Source of the DNA: Tunicatimonas pelagia
GTDB taxonomy: Bacteria; Bacteroidota; Bacteroidia; Cytophagales; Cyclobacteriaceae
Assembly (NCBI RefSeq): GCF_030506325.1
Contig: NZ_CP120683.1
Span: 4,167,001 to 4,231,000 of the forward strand
Length of the DNA: 64,000 bases
Direction of reading: 5' to 3'
This document shows, piece after piece, positions 34,766-43,992 of the stretch (position 1 is its first letter; every line of letters starts with the position of its first letter). Both the position numbers and the translations under genes were made by a program. A model generated the notes under the pieces. The model was not told the DNA's origin, ran no database searches, and saw only the letters and a program-made list of their open reading frames with translations.

Positions 34766-35773
34766 TCATTGCTCGCTTCTCGACTGGCGAGGGTAAAAGT
34801 ATAGATATAAATCACGGCCAATTTGGCTTTCGCTTAGGGTGTAGTAGCCTGAACCATCGGCAGCAAAGCCAATAGCCTCCCCCTGAGGCTCGGCAATGTA
34901 GGGCAATGTGTCAGTAGGCGAGATTATCCAATCGGTAAACGAAAGAGTAGGTTCTGCTTTAACCCGGTAGAATACGTGCTGATAGGTTTTTAGCAGCAGC
35001 TCCTGACCATCGGCTGAAATGTCTCCCGCCACTAGACGGTCTAGCAGGTTCTCACCTTCGAAGGGAATAGTAAGTAAGTGTTGGGCTACTATTACCGTAT
35101 CCGTACGTTGAGGATAAGGCAAGCAATAAACCTGCGTGAAAGACATCTCCTTCGTAAGCAGATACAGGTTTTTGGTTAGGGGATCAAGCAATAAGGTTTC
35201 AGCATCCCACTGTTCGTCAGGATACACAAAGGTGATAGTGTCTATTCGATGAACAGTATCAGTATAAATACGCTGACTCGAGGGAAGGGTAGGTTCCGGC
35301 AAGCGAAGGATACGATCTTCTGAGTATAGCGTAAAGTTATCACCAATATCACCTACGTACAGGTAAGTTACACCGTCTACGGGTCCGGGGCCAATGGCCA
35401 TATCTTCCCAGTCGCGCTGTTTTTCCCCCAGCGTATAAATTGCCCGTAGTTCGGCCTGATTGTCTAAAAGATAAATTTCGGCGGGATTACCACTATCATT
35501 ATGTACCCATACCATGCCTGGGTTATTTCGGCTGGCTACCAATCCCGAGACTTCTTCCAAGCGATCATCGTCAATTAACCCGAGTGGAACACCGACTTCA
35601 AACTCACTTGACTCAGTTGCTGCTTTTTCGGAGATAGAACGACAGCTACTCAGTAAACTTAGTAGGAGAATTAATTCGGCTGCTATGGTTAATAAATACT
35701 TGATAGATCGATAATCAAGTACTGCTAGGCATGAATCATTACATCTTCTATTGCCTGAAGAATAATAGCGCAA
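34766..35773 (-). CDS. Lipoprotein with beta-propeller-like fold (paralogue 2)
   Basis: A 335-residue paralogue of the protein at 32071-33009. Shared segments include EVSGLVASRNNPGMVWVHNDSGN, RDWEDMAIGPGPVDGVTYLYVGDIGDN, WDAETLLLDPLTKNLYLLTK, and PQGEAIGFAADGSGYYTLSE. A lipobox (LLSSC, about residue 44) follows a hydrophobic stretch. The start is uncertain: the only standard start codon is a TTG at 35773, and this overlaps the 3' end of the aminotransferase gene by about 49 bases. The pair flank a secreted FAD oxidoreductase, suggesting a shared role. Function is not known. Confidence 0.62.
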   Translation of the reverse strand: MRYYSSGNRRCNDSCLAVLDYRSIKYLLTIAAELILLLSLLSSCRSISEKAATESSEFEVGVPLGLIDDDRLEEVSGLVASRNNPGMVWVHNDSGNPAEIYLLDNQAELRAIYTLGEKQRDWEDMAIGPGPVDGVTYLYVGDIGDNFTLYSEDRILRLPEPTLPSSQRIYTDTVHRIDTITFVYPDEQWDAETLLLDPLTKNLYLLTKEMSFTQVYCLPYPQRTDTVIVAQHLLTIPFEGENLLDRLVAGDISADGQELLLKTYQHVFYRVKAEPTLSFTDWIISPTDTLPYIAEPQGEAIGFAADGSGYYTLSESQIGRDLYLYFYPRQSRSEQ

Positions 35774-36921
35774 GCTTTGTCTATCTCACTCTCCCGGATG
35801 GTTAGCGGAGGAGCTACTCGCATGGCGTTATCACAGTACAGAAACCAGTCGGTTAGCACTCCCAATTCAATGGCTCGGTCAATAATAGGCTTGAGCAAGT
35901 TAAAAGACTCAAATTCTACGGCCATCATTAAGCCTCGCTGGCGAATGCTGCGAATAGCCGGATGCTGAAGGTGCTCCGTAATTTGCTGAGCTTTAACCGG
36001 AACCTGTTCCAGTAATTTTTCTTCTTGAATAACTTTTAGGGTAGCCAGCGAAGCGGCAGCACTTACCGGATGCCCCCCAAAGGTAGTGATATGCCCTAAA
36101 ATAGGATTGGCTTTAAGTACCTGCATAATTTTCTGCGAAGCGATGAACGCTCCAATCGGCATACCGCCGCCCATGCCTTTGGCTGCTACCAAAATATCGG
36201 GTACCACATCGTAAGGTTCAAACGCCCAGAAGGTGCCGGTTCGTCCGAATCCAGCCTGAATTTCATCAAGAATAAGTAAAGCCCCCACCGCATTGCAGTG
36301 ATCTCTCAATGCCTGAAAATAGTTGCCATCTGCTACTCGCACTCCGGCCTCACCTTGTACCGTTTCTACCACCACTGCTGCCGTTTGCTCATCAATCTGC
36401 GAGAAATCTTCAGGATGGTTGAAGCGGATATGCGATACACCGGGTAGCAACGGGCGATAGCCTTGTTTAAATTGCTCACTACCACTAACCGATAATGCTC
36501 CGTGGGAAGAACCGTGGTAAGCGTTGAGACAAGAAACCAGATTGGGTCGTCCGGTGTAGCGTTTGGCTAGTTTCAAAGCTCCTTCAATGGCCTCACTTCC
36601 CGAATTTACTAAGTAGCAAGCATCTAGCGGGTCGGGTAGTGTTTGGGTTAGGGCCTCAGCCAATTGTACCTGAGGAGCCTGCACAAACTCACCGTACACC
36701 ATCAGGTGCAGGTAGCGATCTAGCTGCTCCTGGATAGCATGTAGCACCTTCGGGTGACGGTGACCGACGTTGCTTACCCCAATACCGGAAATTAAATCAA
36801 GATAACGTTTACCTTCGGTAGAGTGCATATACACGCCTTCGGCTCGCTCAACTTCCAGCATTAGCGGAAAATCTGAAGTCTGTCCCAAATGATTTAGAAA
36901 TAGTTGCCGTTGTGAGAGCAT
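35725..36921 (-). CDS. Class III aminotransferase (acetylornithine/ornithine-like)
   Basis: A 398-residue PLP-dependent aminotransferase of class III. The PLP lysine is K248 in DILVAAKGMGGGMPIGAF and the PLP-binding Asp is D219 in LILDEIQAGFGRTG; NSGSEAIEGALKLAK (residues 106-120) binds phosphate. It fits the aspartate aminotransferase family used for acetylornithine, ornithine or 4-aminobutyrate; exact substrate is not shown. It starts at an ATG at 36921 after a 236-base gap. The argD/rocD choice would need phylogeny. Family call is very firm. Confidence 0.9.
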   Translation of the reverse strand: MLSQRQLFLNHLGQTSDFPLMLEVERAEGVYMHSTEGKRYLDLISGIGVSNVGHRHPKVLHAIQEQLDRYLHLMVYGEFVQAPQVQLAEALTQTLPDPLDACYLVNSGSEAIEGALKLAKRYTGRPNLVSCLNAYHGSSHGALSVSGSEQFKQGYRPLLPGVSHIRFNHPEDFSQIDEQTAAVVVETVQGEAGVRVADGNYFQALRDHCNAVGALLILDEIQAGFGRTGTFWAFEPYDVVPDILVAAKGMGGGMPIGAFIASQKIMQVLKANPILGHITTFGGHPVSAAASLATLKVIQEEKLLEQVPVKAQQITEHLQHPAIRSIRQRGLMMAVEFESFNLLKPIIDRAIELGVLTDWFLYCDNAMRVAPPLTIRESEIDKACAIILQAIEDVMIHA

Positions 36922-37157
36922 ATTATGTGTATTACAGTGTTAGTGTTTTCTGGTGTTGATGTGCTCAGGTAATATGAGATTTATTGAGTTTGATCCAATA
37001 TCCATTATTCACGCTTAAAATGCACCTAAGTATAAATTTGAACTTTTCAAGTACAATAACACTTGAACACGCTACCACTTAAACACTAATTTTTTTACCT
37101 TTTGTGAAAAATTGTGCGTAAAGCGACTAAAGTTAAGTCGTAATCGTTGCTTGAAGT

Positions 37158-38471
37158 ATGTTATCAAGGTTATTTAAAGGAAATCGGTTCCGTGCTCAAG
37201 AGCCAATGTTTTCTAATAAATCGTTGGGGGGAGTAAAAAACCTGTACCAAAAAAAGAAAACCATTCGGGTGGTAGTATTAGTGATGTCAGCACTTATTGC
37301 CGCGCTTTCTATCTGGTACACCAATCGTTTGGTAGAGGGACTGAAAGAGCGGGAGAGAAGCTACATCAACCTCTATGCCTCTACTATCGAGATGGCCGCT
37401 AACCCAGAAGGGGAAGATGTTACCTATCTATTTACTAAGGTAGTTGCCCCCAATAAATCTATTCCGGTGATTCTGACAGATGCTTACGGTAACTACGTTA
37501 ACTCCCGCAACTTAGGTTTGGAAGACATTGAGGATAGAGAAAAGCGGCAGCGCGTTATTGATCGGGAATTAAAGAAGATGCAAAATGCCTACAAACCGAT
37601 TGAGATTGAAATGCGCCACCCGAAAACACAAATGTACATTGGATCACAATTCGTATACTACCGCAACTCCTTTCTGCTAACGCAGCTTCAGTATTATCCC
37701 TACGTGCAACTGGGCGTAATTTCCATATTTGCGCTAATTGCCTACTTAGTTTTTAGCTACTCGCGTACTGCCGAGCAAAACCGGGTGTGGGTAGGTATGG
37801 CCAAGGAAACAGCACATCAACTAGGTACTCCACTTTCTTCCCTAATGGCCTGGGTAGAATACTTTCGGGCCGATCCGGAAACCTACGATGTTAGTATCGT
37901 TCAGGAAATAGACAAGGACATCAACCGGCTCAACATGGTTACCTCTCGCTTTTCCAACATTGGTTCGATGCCAACATTATCCGAAGAGAATCTTTATCAA
38001 ATACTACGTAGTTCGATTGGCTATCTGCAAAGCCGGGTTTCTACTAAGGTAAATCTTACTTTACAATCGGAAAATCGGCACATTCCGGTACGAATTAATG
38101 CTTCACTGTTTGAGTGGGTGATTGAGAATATTTGTAAGAATGCCGTAGATGCCATGAGCGGGGTGGGTAATCTGACAATTCAGGTAACTCAAACGCATTC
38201 TGAACAGGTAATGATTGATATTACCGATACGGGTAAGGGCATCCACAAATCTAAAATCAAGCAGGTGTTCACTCCCGGCTATACTACTAAGAAACGAGGT
38301 TGGGGCTTAGGCCTTTCGCTGGCTCAGCGGATTGTAGAGAATTACCACAAGGGGAAAATATACGTAAAACAGTCGGAAGTAAATGTAGGAACTACCTTTC
38401 GAATTGTGCTGCCTACCCACCTAGCCTCGCCTGCTCAGCCCAAGAAGCTTCGCGCTAACGCTACGGCCTAG
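37158..38471 (+). CDS. Orphan sensor histidine kinase
   Basis: A 437-residue membrane kinase with two transmembrane helices (about 37-54 and 183-201) framing a periplasmic sensor domain. The phosphoacceptor H220 is in MAKETAHQLGTPLSSL, the N-box is NICKNAVDAMSG, the G1 box is ITDTGKGIHKSK, and the G2 segment is GWGLGLSLAQRIV. No response regulator is adjacent: the next gene is a J-domain protein on the opposite strand. The single-domain regulator at 31384 is about 5.8 kb away on the other strand. Signal unknown. Confidence 0.88.
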   Translation: MLSRLFKGNRFRAQEPMFSNKSLGGVKNLYQKKKTIRVVVLVMSALIAALSIWYTNRLVEGLKERERSYINLYASTIEMAANPEGEDVTYLFTKVVAPNKSIPVILTDAYGNYVNSRNLGLEDIEDREKRQRVIDRELKKMQNAYKPIEIEMRHPKTQMYIGSQFVYYRNSFLLTQLQYYPYVQLGVISIFALIAYLVFSYSRTAEQNRVWVGMAKETAHQLGTPLSSLMAWVEYFRADPETYDVSIVQEIDKDINRLNMVTSRFSNIGSMPTLSEENLYQILRSSIGYLQSRVSTKVNLTLQSENRHIPVRINASLFEWVIENICKNAVDAMSGVGNLTIQVTQTHSEQVMIDITDTGKGIHKSKIKQVFTPGYTTKKRGWGLGLSLAQRIVENYHKGKIYVKQSEVNVGTTFRIVLPTHLASPAQPKKLRANATA

Positions 38472-38475
38472 TTCG

Positions 38476-39276
38476 CTACACAATGATGAAAAGCAAGGCT
38501 TGAATGATGGATATAACGAGCATTAAAATAGCTAATGAAAGCCGTTGGTCAGACGATTTTATCACCAACCAATACAGCCCCAACAGTAGAAGCATAGCGG
38601 GAATAATAAAGCCAAAAAAAGTATAAACACTGTAGATAGGCTCATAACGAGTGGTTTGTCCATCGGCAGTAAGTAAAGCAGCTTGGGGCTTACCAAAAAT
38701 ACTGGTAGCCAGTACTACCGCTTCGTCAAAAAAATCGTCAGATTTAATTTGTCCTTTATCAATACGCAGTGTAAAATCCTCAAAGTGCAAATCATCGTAC
38801 TGGTACGATTGGGTTCTGCCTTGGTATCTCGACGATTCAAAGACTTTTTCTACCCTTAGCGACTGCTGCGGGTGTGCTTTTCGGGGCAGTAGGTAGTCAA
38901 TTGCCAGTAATCCGTTAAAAATTAGTAAGGCTATTGCCGCGAAGTTAAAGTACGACAGCAACTTGCGAATAAGGGTTTCCCGAGCGATGGCTTCTTCTTG
39001 TCGTTGCTGCCGAACCCGAGCCTGAGCTTCTTGCCGCCATTGCTCCCGCCCCGAATCTTCAGATTTTTGGTAAGTAGTTGCTCTGGCGTAAGTATATTTC
39101 TTAGTGTCAGTTAGGTAATTATAAGCCTGGGTGATTTCAATAAATCTTTCTGAGGTATCTTCCCCAGGATTTCGGTCGGGATGGTACTGTTTGGAAAGGC
39201 GACGGTAGGCGGACTTAATGTCTTTCTCAGTAGCTTCTGGGGAAAGTTCTAGAATTTCTAAGTAGTAGTTACGCAT
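38476..39276 (-). CDS. Membrane-anchored J-domain (DnaJ-like) protein
   Basis: A 266-residue protein. Residues 1-65 are a complete J domain, NYYLEILELSPEATEKDIKSAYRRLSKQYHPDRNPG, with the HPD triplet at 32-34. It would stimulate an Hsp70 (DnaK) at a membrane. A basic, glutamine-rich linker follows (residues 75-105), and the rest has one membrane helix (about 111-131), a soluble stretch, and two more hydrophobic helices near the C terminus (residues about 225-265). There are no zinc-finger or G/F regions, so it is not a general DnaJ. It ends 4 bases from the convergent kinase gene. Confidence 0.85.
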   Translation of the reverse strand: MRNYYLEILELSPEATEKDIKSAYRRLSKQYHPDRNPGEDTSERFIEITQAYNYLTDTKKYTYARATTYQKSEDSGREQWRQEAQARVRQQRQEEAIARETLIRKLLSYFNFAAIALLIFNGLLAIDYLLPRKAHPQQSLRVEKVFESSRYQGRTQSYQYDDLHFEDFTLRIDKGQIKSDDFFDEAVVLATSIFGKPQAALLTADGQTTRYEPIYSVYTFFGFIIPAMLLLLGLYWLVIKSSDQRLSLAILMLVISIIQALLFIIV

Positions 39277-39329
39277 GACCTCGTAGCCTAGAGAGAGTAT
39301 TCATTTTATTGACGACCTACGCACGGCTA

Positions 39330-39731
39330 TTATCTTGTCCAATTCTCTACCTTGAGTCCAGCTACTCTTTTAAACTCTTTCTCATTATTGGTTACGATAG
39401 TCAAGTCCAGGCTCTTTACATGAGACGCAATTAACATATCTAAAGGACCAATCGGGGTTCCTGCTTTTTCTAATTCTGCTCTGATCTTTCCATATTCTAT
39501 GGCTACATTTGTATCAAACTCAAGAATATCGAGCGGAATTAAAAACTGATTTAATGCAATTTGATTCTTCTTGGATTGAACGCTCTTGTTTACTCCATAG
39601 GCCAATTCAGCTAAAGTTATAGATGAAATCCCGACACTACCCAAAGGTAAGTCCTTAAACTTCTCGAAAACCTGTGTTGGCTTTTTCTTAATAATGTAGA
39701 TGCAGATATTTGTATCAAGGATGTATTTCAT
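39330..39731 (-). CDS. vapC: PIN-domain toxin
   Basis: A 133-residue VapC-type RNase toxin. The acidic active site is D6 (YILDTNIC), E42 (SSITLAELAYG) and D98 (IGPLDMLIASH). The C-terminal TIVTNNEKEFKRVAGLKVENW is typical. It probably cleaves tRNA or other RNA unless held by the antitoxin. It directly follows the antitoxin gene, with a one-base overlap of stop and start. Firm family call. Confidence 0.9.
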   Translation of the reverse strand: MKYILDTNICIYIIKKKPTQVFEKFKDLPLGSVGISSITLAELAYGVNKSVQSKKNQIALNQFLIPLDILEFDTNVAIEYGKIRAELEKAGTPIGPLDMLIASHVKSLDLTIVTNNEKEFKRVAGLKVENWTR

Positions 39732-39967
39732 CAGTCAAATGATTCTCTGACCTGATCGGTGGGTTGTTCTCGGTCACTCATAAAATCCTGACTAAACTCA
39801 TCAACACTATCAATTAAATTTTGCCACGGATCATGAAATGGAATGATGTATAAAGCATTCCCTACTTTCTTAAGATAAACTTTATCGTCGTTAATCTTGA
39901 AATTATCGGGAATTTTAATGGATTGAAATCCTGAAATATCTTGTATATCTATTGCCTCGAATGCCAT
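39731..39967 (-). CDS. vapB: VapB-type antitoxin
   Basis: A 78-residue protein with an AbrB/SpoVT-type N-terminal fold: DISGFQSIKIPDNFKINDDKVYLKKVGNALYIIP is the swapped-hairpin DNA-binding pattern. The C-terminal part (DPWQNLIDSVDEFSQDFMSDREQ) is the toxin-binding tail. It starts the two-gene module and overlaps the toxin gene by one base, so it can repress the shared promoter. Antitoxin role is inferred from gene pairing and length. Confidence 0.82.
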   Translation of the reverse strand: MAFEAIDIQDISGFQSIKIPDNFKINDDKVYLKKVGNALYIIPFHDPWQNLIDSVDEFSQDFMSDREQPTDQVRESFD

Positions 39968-40045
39968 GATTAATTCTTTATATGAAATTACGATTTTTTC
40001 TCGTAAGTTAAATGTAAGATGTATCTCTAGTAGTGCTAACCGTTT

Positions 40046-40291
40046 TTATTCCATTACATCAGGAAATCGCTCAGCTTCTTCTTCAAGAAATGCACTAATC
40101 CCCTTAATATTGTATTCTGTCCCCTCTTGGTACCCCTCTCTTTCAGCCAAATAAGCTATCGTCTTTTGATCTGAAGGAATCTCTCCATTTTCTATTCTGC
40201 ACTGGATGAATTTAGGCACTTCGTCTTTATCTCTTTCCTTTACAATCACTCGAATAACCCAGTCCCCCTCAGGCAATGTAAATCTACTCAT
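40046..40291 (-). CDS. Small protein of unknown function
   Basis: An 81-residue soluble, strongly acidic protein (SRFTLPEGDWVIRVIVKERDKDEVPKF.. to an EEEAERFPD tail). Beta-strands at the start and a C-terminal helix are predicted by eye. It is on the same strand as the VapBC pair, upstream of it, and could be part of the same region, but no DNA-binding or toxin motif is visible. No domain recognised. Its start is an ATG at 40291. Confidence 0.5.
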   Translation of the reverse strand: MSRFTLPEGDWVIRVIVKERDKDEVPKFIQCRIENGEIPSDQKTIAYLAEREGYQEGTEYNIKGISAFLEEEAERFPDVME

Positions 40292-40381
40292 CGTGTTTTA
40301 TTGTAATACTATGTAAGAAAATTCTAACAATCAAACAATCGTATCAGTGCCTATTCATCGTATATGTAACCCTAGTATAAG

Positions 40382-41236
40382 CTATTGCTCTACCACGTGT
40401 ACGATGTGGTTAGTCTGGTTTTCTACTCCAGGGCGGATATGGCCTTTGAGGGGGCTACAGTCGCGGTAATCGAGGCCATCGGCAATTTTGATATGGTGCT
40501 CGTCAGTCATGCGATTGTTGGTGGGGTCAAAACCTACCCAGCCTATGTTTGGAACGAATGCCTCTAGCCAGGCATGGGTTTGCGCCGAACCCATCATAGC
40601 TTGTCCTTTGTCTTGGTTGAGGTAGCCCGAAACGTAACGACAAGGGAATTTCTGCTGGCGCAGAATGCCTAGCATCAGATGGGTATAATCCTGGCAAACA
40701 CCGCGTGGGTTCGCCAAGACCTTGGTGGCCGGAGTAGTGAAAGTTGTTACTCCGGACTGGTACTCCATCATTCCGTAAATAGATTGATTGAGATAATTAA
40801 CGTAGCTAAATAATGGCTGGTCTTTTTGGTAAAGCAGCGTTTCGGGAATCTGCCCTTCCGGCAATCGGGTGAGATCCGTGGGCATAATGTGCAGGTAGTG
40901 GTCTACCAGAAAGTCTTCTGATCGTAGCACTTGCTGCTCTTCTTCCTGAGACAAACTCTCTTCTACTGAAGGCAGAATATTTTCCTGTTTTTCTACCAAA
41001 CAGGCAGCCGTAAAACCTAAGTAAATGAAAGGCTCATCAACCCGGAAACAGAGGATGTCGTACCCAAAGGAGTTTTTCGCCCGAAATACCGGGCGGTTCA
41101 AAGAGTTAGTAATCTCAACTTCTTTGATAGCTTGGGTATTATTTTCGCAGGGCAGTACCAAAAACTCAAATAAAGCTTCTTGCACCACGTGTTGGTAAGA
41201 GTTTCCCGCTTCGTAGCGGATACGGTACGTGACCAT
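40382..41236 (-). CDS. Transglutaminase-like protein (trio member)
   Basis: A 284-residue cytoplasmic protein of the bacterial transglutaminase-like family. The catalytic triad is C181 (ANPRGVCQDYTHLML), H221 (QTHAWLEAFVP) and D237 (VGFDPTNN). The N-terminal half is a beta-rich family domain. It closes a three-gene operon with the alpha-E protein (2 bases apart) and the circularly permuted ATP-grasp protein. This trio is widespread, and comparative genomics predicts peptide or amide bond chemistry on an unknown substrate. Catalytic residues are seen directly; the substrate is not known. Confidence 0.9.
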   Translation of the reverse strand: MVTYRIRYEAGNSYQHVVQEALFEFLVLPCENNTQAIKEVEITNSLNRPVFRAKNSFGYDILCFRVDEPFIYLGFTAACLVEKQENILPSVEESLSQEEEQQVLRSEDFLVDHYLHIMPTDLTRLPEGQIPETLLYQKDQPLFSYVNYLNQSIYGMMEYQSGVTTFTTPATKVLANPRGVCQDYTHLMLGILRQQKFPCRYVSGYLNQDKGQAMMGSAQTHAWLEAFVPNIGWVGFDPTNNRMTDEHHIKIADGLDYRDCSPLKGHIRPGVENQTNHIVHVVEQ

Positions 41237-41238
41237 TT

Positions 41239-42189
41239 TTAAAAAGTAAAATACTGACGTTCCAATTCTGATCCTACGGCATAAAGTTCGTGGTGTAGCG
41301 TGGGTAGAAAAGTATCATCCTGCTCCATAATTTCGGGTACAGTTAGATACTGAGTGTGGGCGGTGAGTTTGCCAATCTTAAATTCTACGGAATCTGGGCT
41401 GGCGGGTTTCCCATTGCTAATGATTTTTACGTGATTGCGTAACTTTTCTAAGTTATACAAAATTGATTTGGGAAATTTTCGGTTCAGGACAAGAAAATCA
41501 GTTACTAGCTCGCGGGTGGGGCGGGTGCCGTAGTAATAATTCCGGCTCATGTCCAGTCCACCCGCGCTCCGTAGCAGTGTAGACCAGTGATAATTATTGA
41601 TGGCGGGGTTACGCTTCTCATTGGGTACGTTCTTAATATCCTCTAACTTTACCAGCAGTATTTGTATCATCTGCATAGCCCGCTCCAGGTGCATCCCGGT
41701 GTAGATCAACGACCATTCGTAGTTTCGTAATAAGGTATTATCTATCACTCCCTTCAAAATACTGGTATTATCGAGGCAATGCTTACAGAAATCGTAAGGC
41801 CCTTTTTTGGATAGTTCATCGGTTGAGAATGATCGGGTAGTATGGTAAAATCGATTGGTGGCCTCCCATACATCCAGCGAAATACTGCTACGAACCGCTT
41901 TGGTATTATCCCGAAGTTGTTCCACGTAATTTCGGATGGAGTAAGGGTATTGTTCGTCAATCGTTAAAAAGGTAATGACTTCGTGGTCAGTGAGTGGCAA
42001 CTGGCGTTCTTGAAAGTTATCAGATGCTTGTGCCATCCGCAGTAACGACTCTAGTACCATTCGCTTATTGAGCGAGGGTGGAATATCGGAAGATGATAGG
42101 TACTGAGCCGAAACGTATTGAGCCAGTTGCCCAATACGCTCAGCGTAGCGCCCCATCCAATAGAGATTATTTGCCGTTCGGGAAAGCAT
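41239..42189 (-). CDS. Alpha-E domain protein (DUF403)
   Basis: A 316-residue all-helical protein. The opening LSRTANNLYWMGRYAERIGQLAQYV is the signature of the alpha-E (DUF403) family, always found with an ATP-grasp of the circularly permuted type and often with a transglutaminase. GMHLERAMQMIQILLVKLE and the helical C-terminal half fit. No catalytic residues are known for the family. It is encoded 2 bases upstream of the transglutaminase and 92 bases downstream of the ATP-grasp gene. Domain call is strong; role is unknown. Confidence 0.9.
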   Translation of the reverse strand: MLSRTANNLYWMGRYAERIGQLAQYVSAQYLSSSDIPPSLNKRMVLESLLRMAQASDNFQERQLPLTDHEVITFLTIDEQYPYSIRNYVEQLRDNTKAVRSSISLDVWEATNRFYHTTRSFSTDELSKKGPYDFCKHCLDNTSILKGVIDNTLLRNYEWSLIYTGMHLERAMQMIQILLVKLEDIKNVPNEKRNPAINNYHWSTLLRSAGGLDMSRNYYYGTRPTRELVTDFLVLNRKFPKSILYNLEKLRNHVKIISNGKPASPDSVEFKIGKLTAHTQYLTVPEIMEQDDTFLPTLHHELYAVGSELERQYFTF

Positions 42190-42204
42190 TATGTATAGTA
42201 TTTA

Positions 42205-42267
42205 GGGTTTTGGGTTCAGAGTTTTGAGTTTGAAAAGGTGATATCTTTATACCCGAACCCAGAACCC
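42205..42267. repeat. Imperfect 13-base inverted repeat inside the operon gap
   Basis: GGGTTTTGGGTTC (42205-42217) and GAACCCAGAACCC (42255-42267); they pair over 13 positions with a single T/C difference (a G-U pair in RNA on one strand). It lies between the ATP-grasp and alpha-E genes, in the only large gap in that operon. Confidence 0.5.
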
Positions 42268-42281
42268 AAACTTTTGAACGT

Positions 42282-43769
42282 TTAATTAATATTCTCTTCT
42301 TCTTGCAATACCCAGGTATCTTTTGACCCTCCTCCTTGCGATGAGTTTACTACCAGGTTACCCCGGCGAAGAGCCACCCGAGTAAGTCCACCTTGGCAGA
42401 CGTATTCTATCTCGTGCCCCGTGAGAGCAAAGGTACGTAAGTCGATATGGCGAGGCTCAAACTGCTGCTCGTCTTCAATGTAGGTGGTGTGTACCGACAG
42501 TGCCATTGTAGGTTGCCCAATATATTTGCGGCGATTGCTCTTCAGCACTTCTTTGAAATCAGCTAGCTCCTGACGTGAGGCACGGTTGCCAATAAATACT
42601 CCGTAGCCGCCCGACTCATCTACCGGTTTTACCACTAATTCCTGTAAATGCTCTAACACGTACTGAAAGTCGTCATCTTTCTCGCAGCGGTAGGTATGTA
42701 CATTTTTAAGCAAAGGCTCCTCACTGAGGTAGTAGCGAATAATATCGGGTACGTAAGTGTAGACGGCCTTATCGTCGGCTACGCCAGTGCCCGGTGCATT
42801 AGCCAGCGTCACGTTTCCTTCTCGGAAGGCATGAACGATACCAGGTACACCTAACACTGAGTCAGACCGGAAGACTAGTGGATCGATAAAGTCATCGTCA
42901 ATTCGGCGGTACACTACGTCTACTTTCTTGGGGCCGTGCATGGTTTTCATGTAGACGAAGTTGTTGTCTACGTACAAATCCTGGGGTTCCACTAACTGTA
43001 CCCCCATTTGTAAGGCTAAGAATGAATGCTCATAATATGCTGAGTTGAATACCCCTGGTGTAAGTAATACACAAACCGGTTGGTCAGCTCCTGGAGGCGA
43101 CACGCTCTTCAGCACATCCAGTAATGCCTCGGGATAGTTGACTACGGGCTGTACCTGGCTATTGAAGAAAAGCTTGGGAAGAATGCGTTTGGTTGCCATA
43201 CGATTGGAGAGTACGTAGCTGACTCCTGAAGGACAGCGGAGGTTATCCTCCAGTACATAAAAATCCCCGTCTTTGTGCCGAATCACATCTGTACCTGAGA
43301 TATGCACATAAATTCCGCCGTAGGGCTTGAAGCCCATCATGGCCTTGCAGTAGTTCTTGCAAGAGAATATTAGCTCCTTGGGCACTACTTGGTCTTTTAG
43401 TATCTTCTTTTCGTTGTAAATATCCGTCAGGAACATATTGAGTGCCCGATTGCGCTGGATTAAACCATTCTCCAGTGCTTTCCATTCCTGAGCAGAGATG
43501 ATACGAGGTAGTAGATCAAAAGGGAAGATTCGCTCTACACCCTGAGAAGAATCCGAATATACGTTAAACGTAATGCCCTGATCAAAGGAAGATTTTTTGG
43601 CATAGTCGTATAGATCGCGAAAGTCGGAAAGAGGTAAGCGGGAAAAGTGCTCATAAATGCCTTGGTAGTGGCGGCGGACGTTACCATCTTGGTCAAATAC
43701 TTCATCAAGAAAACCCCGATTTTGCGGGTAATTATCAAACAAGGTGGTCAGGTTAGGTACATTATTCAT
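42282..43769 (-). CDS. Circularly permuted ATP-grasp protein
   Basis: A 495-residue enzyme of the circularly permuted ATP-grasp type 2 family (DUF404/DUF407). Motifs: GITFNVYSD near residue 67, ERIFPFDLLPRII near 80, LVVKPVDESGGYGVFIGN near 390, and TFALTGHEIEYVCQGGLTRVALRRGN near the end. ATP-grasp enzymes join a carboxylate to an amine or thiol. It leads the operon with the alpha-E and transglutaminase genes; that trio is conserved in many bacteria. The exact substrate is unknown. Confidence 0.9.
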   Translation of the reverse strand: MNNVPNLTTLFDNYPQNRGFLDEVFDQDGNVRRHYQGIYEHFSRLPLSDFRDLYDYAKKSSFDQGITFNVYSDSSQGVERIFPFDLLPRIISAQEWKALENGLIQRNRALNMFLTDIYNEKKILKDQVVPKELIFSCKNYCKAMMGFKPYGGIYVHISGTDVIRHKDGDFYVLEDNLRCPSGVSYVLSNRMATKRILPKLFFNSQVQPVVNYPEALLDVLKSVSPPGADQPVCVLLTPGVFNSAYYEHSFLALQMGVQLVEPQDLYVDNNFVYMKTMHGPKKVDVVYRRIDDDFIDPLVFRSDSVLGVPGIVHAFREGNVTLANAPGTGVADDKAVYTYVPDIIRYYLSEEPLLKNVHTYRCEKDDDFQYVLEHLQELVVKPVDESGGYGVFIGNRASRQELADFKEVLKSNRRKYIGQPTMALSVHTTYIEDEQQFEPRHIDLRTFALTGHEIEYVCQGGLTRVALRRGNLVVNSSQGGGSKDTWVLQEEENIN

Positions 43770-43992
43770 CAGGAACCTAAATTACGAACAATTCAGTAAA
43801 GTAAGAAAAAGCCGACACTCACGAAATACTGTACGGCTATTTTCTTAATAAGCCATAAGATTTAGTGTTAGAACTGACTTGGTTAGCTGTTTGTTAGGAA
43901 TTACAGTATTTAACTCAGAGTGTTTTGCCTAGTGTGCAACGACCAATATGGTTGGATTGGATATGGATGAGGTAGCTTGAGAAGTTATAATA

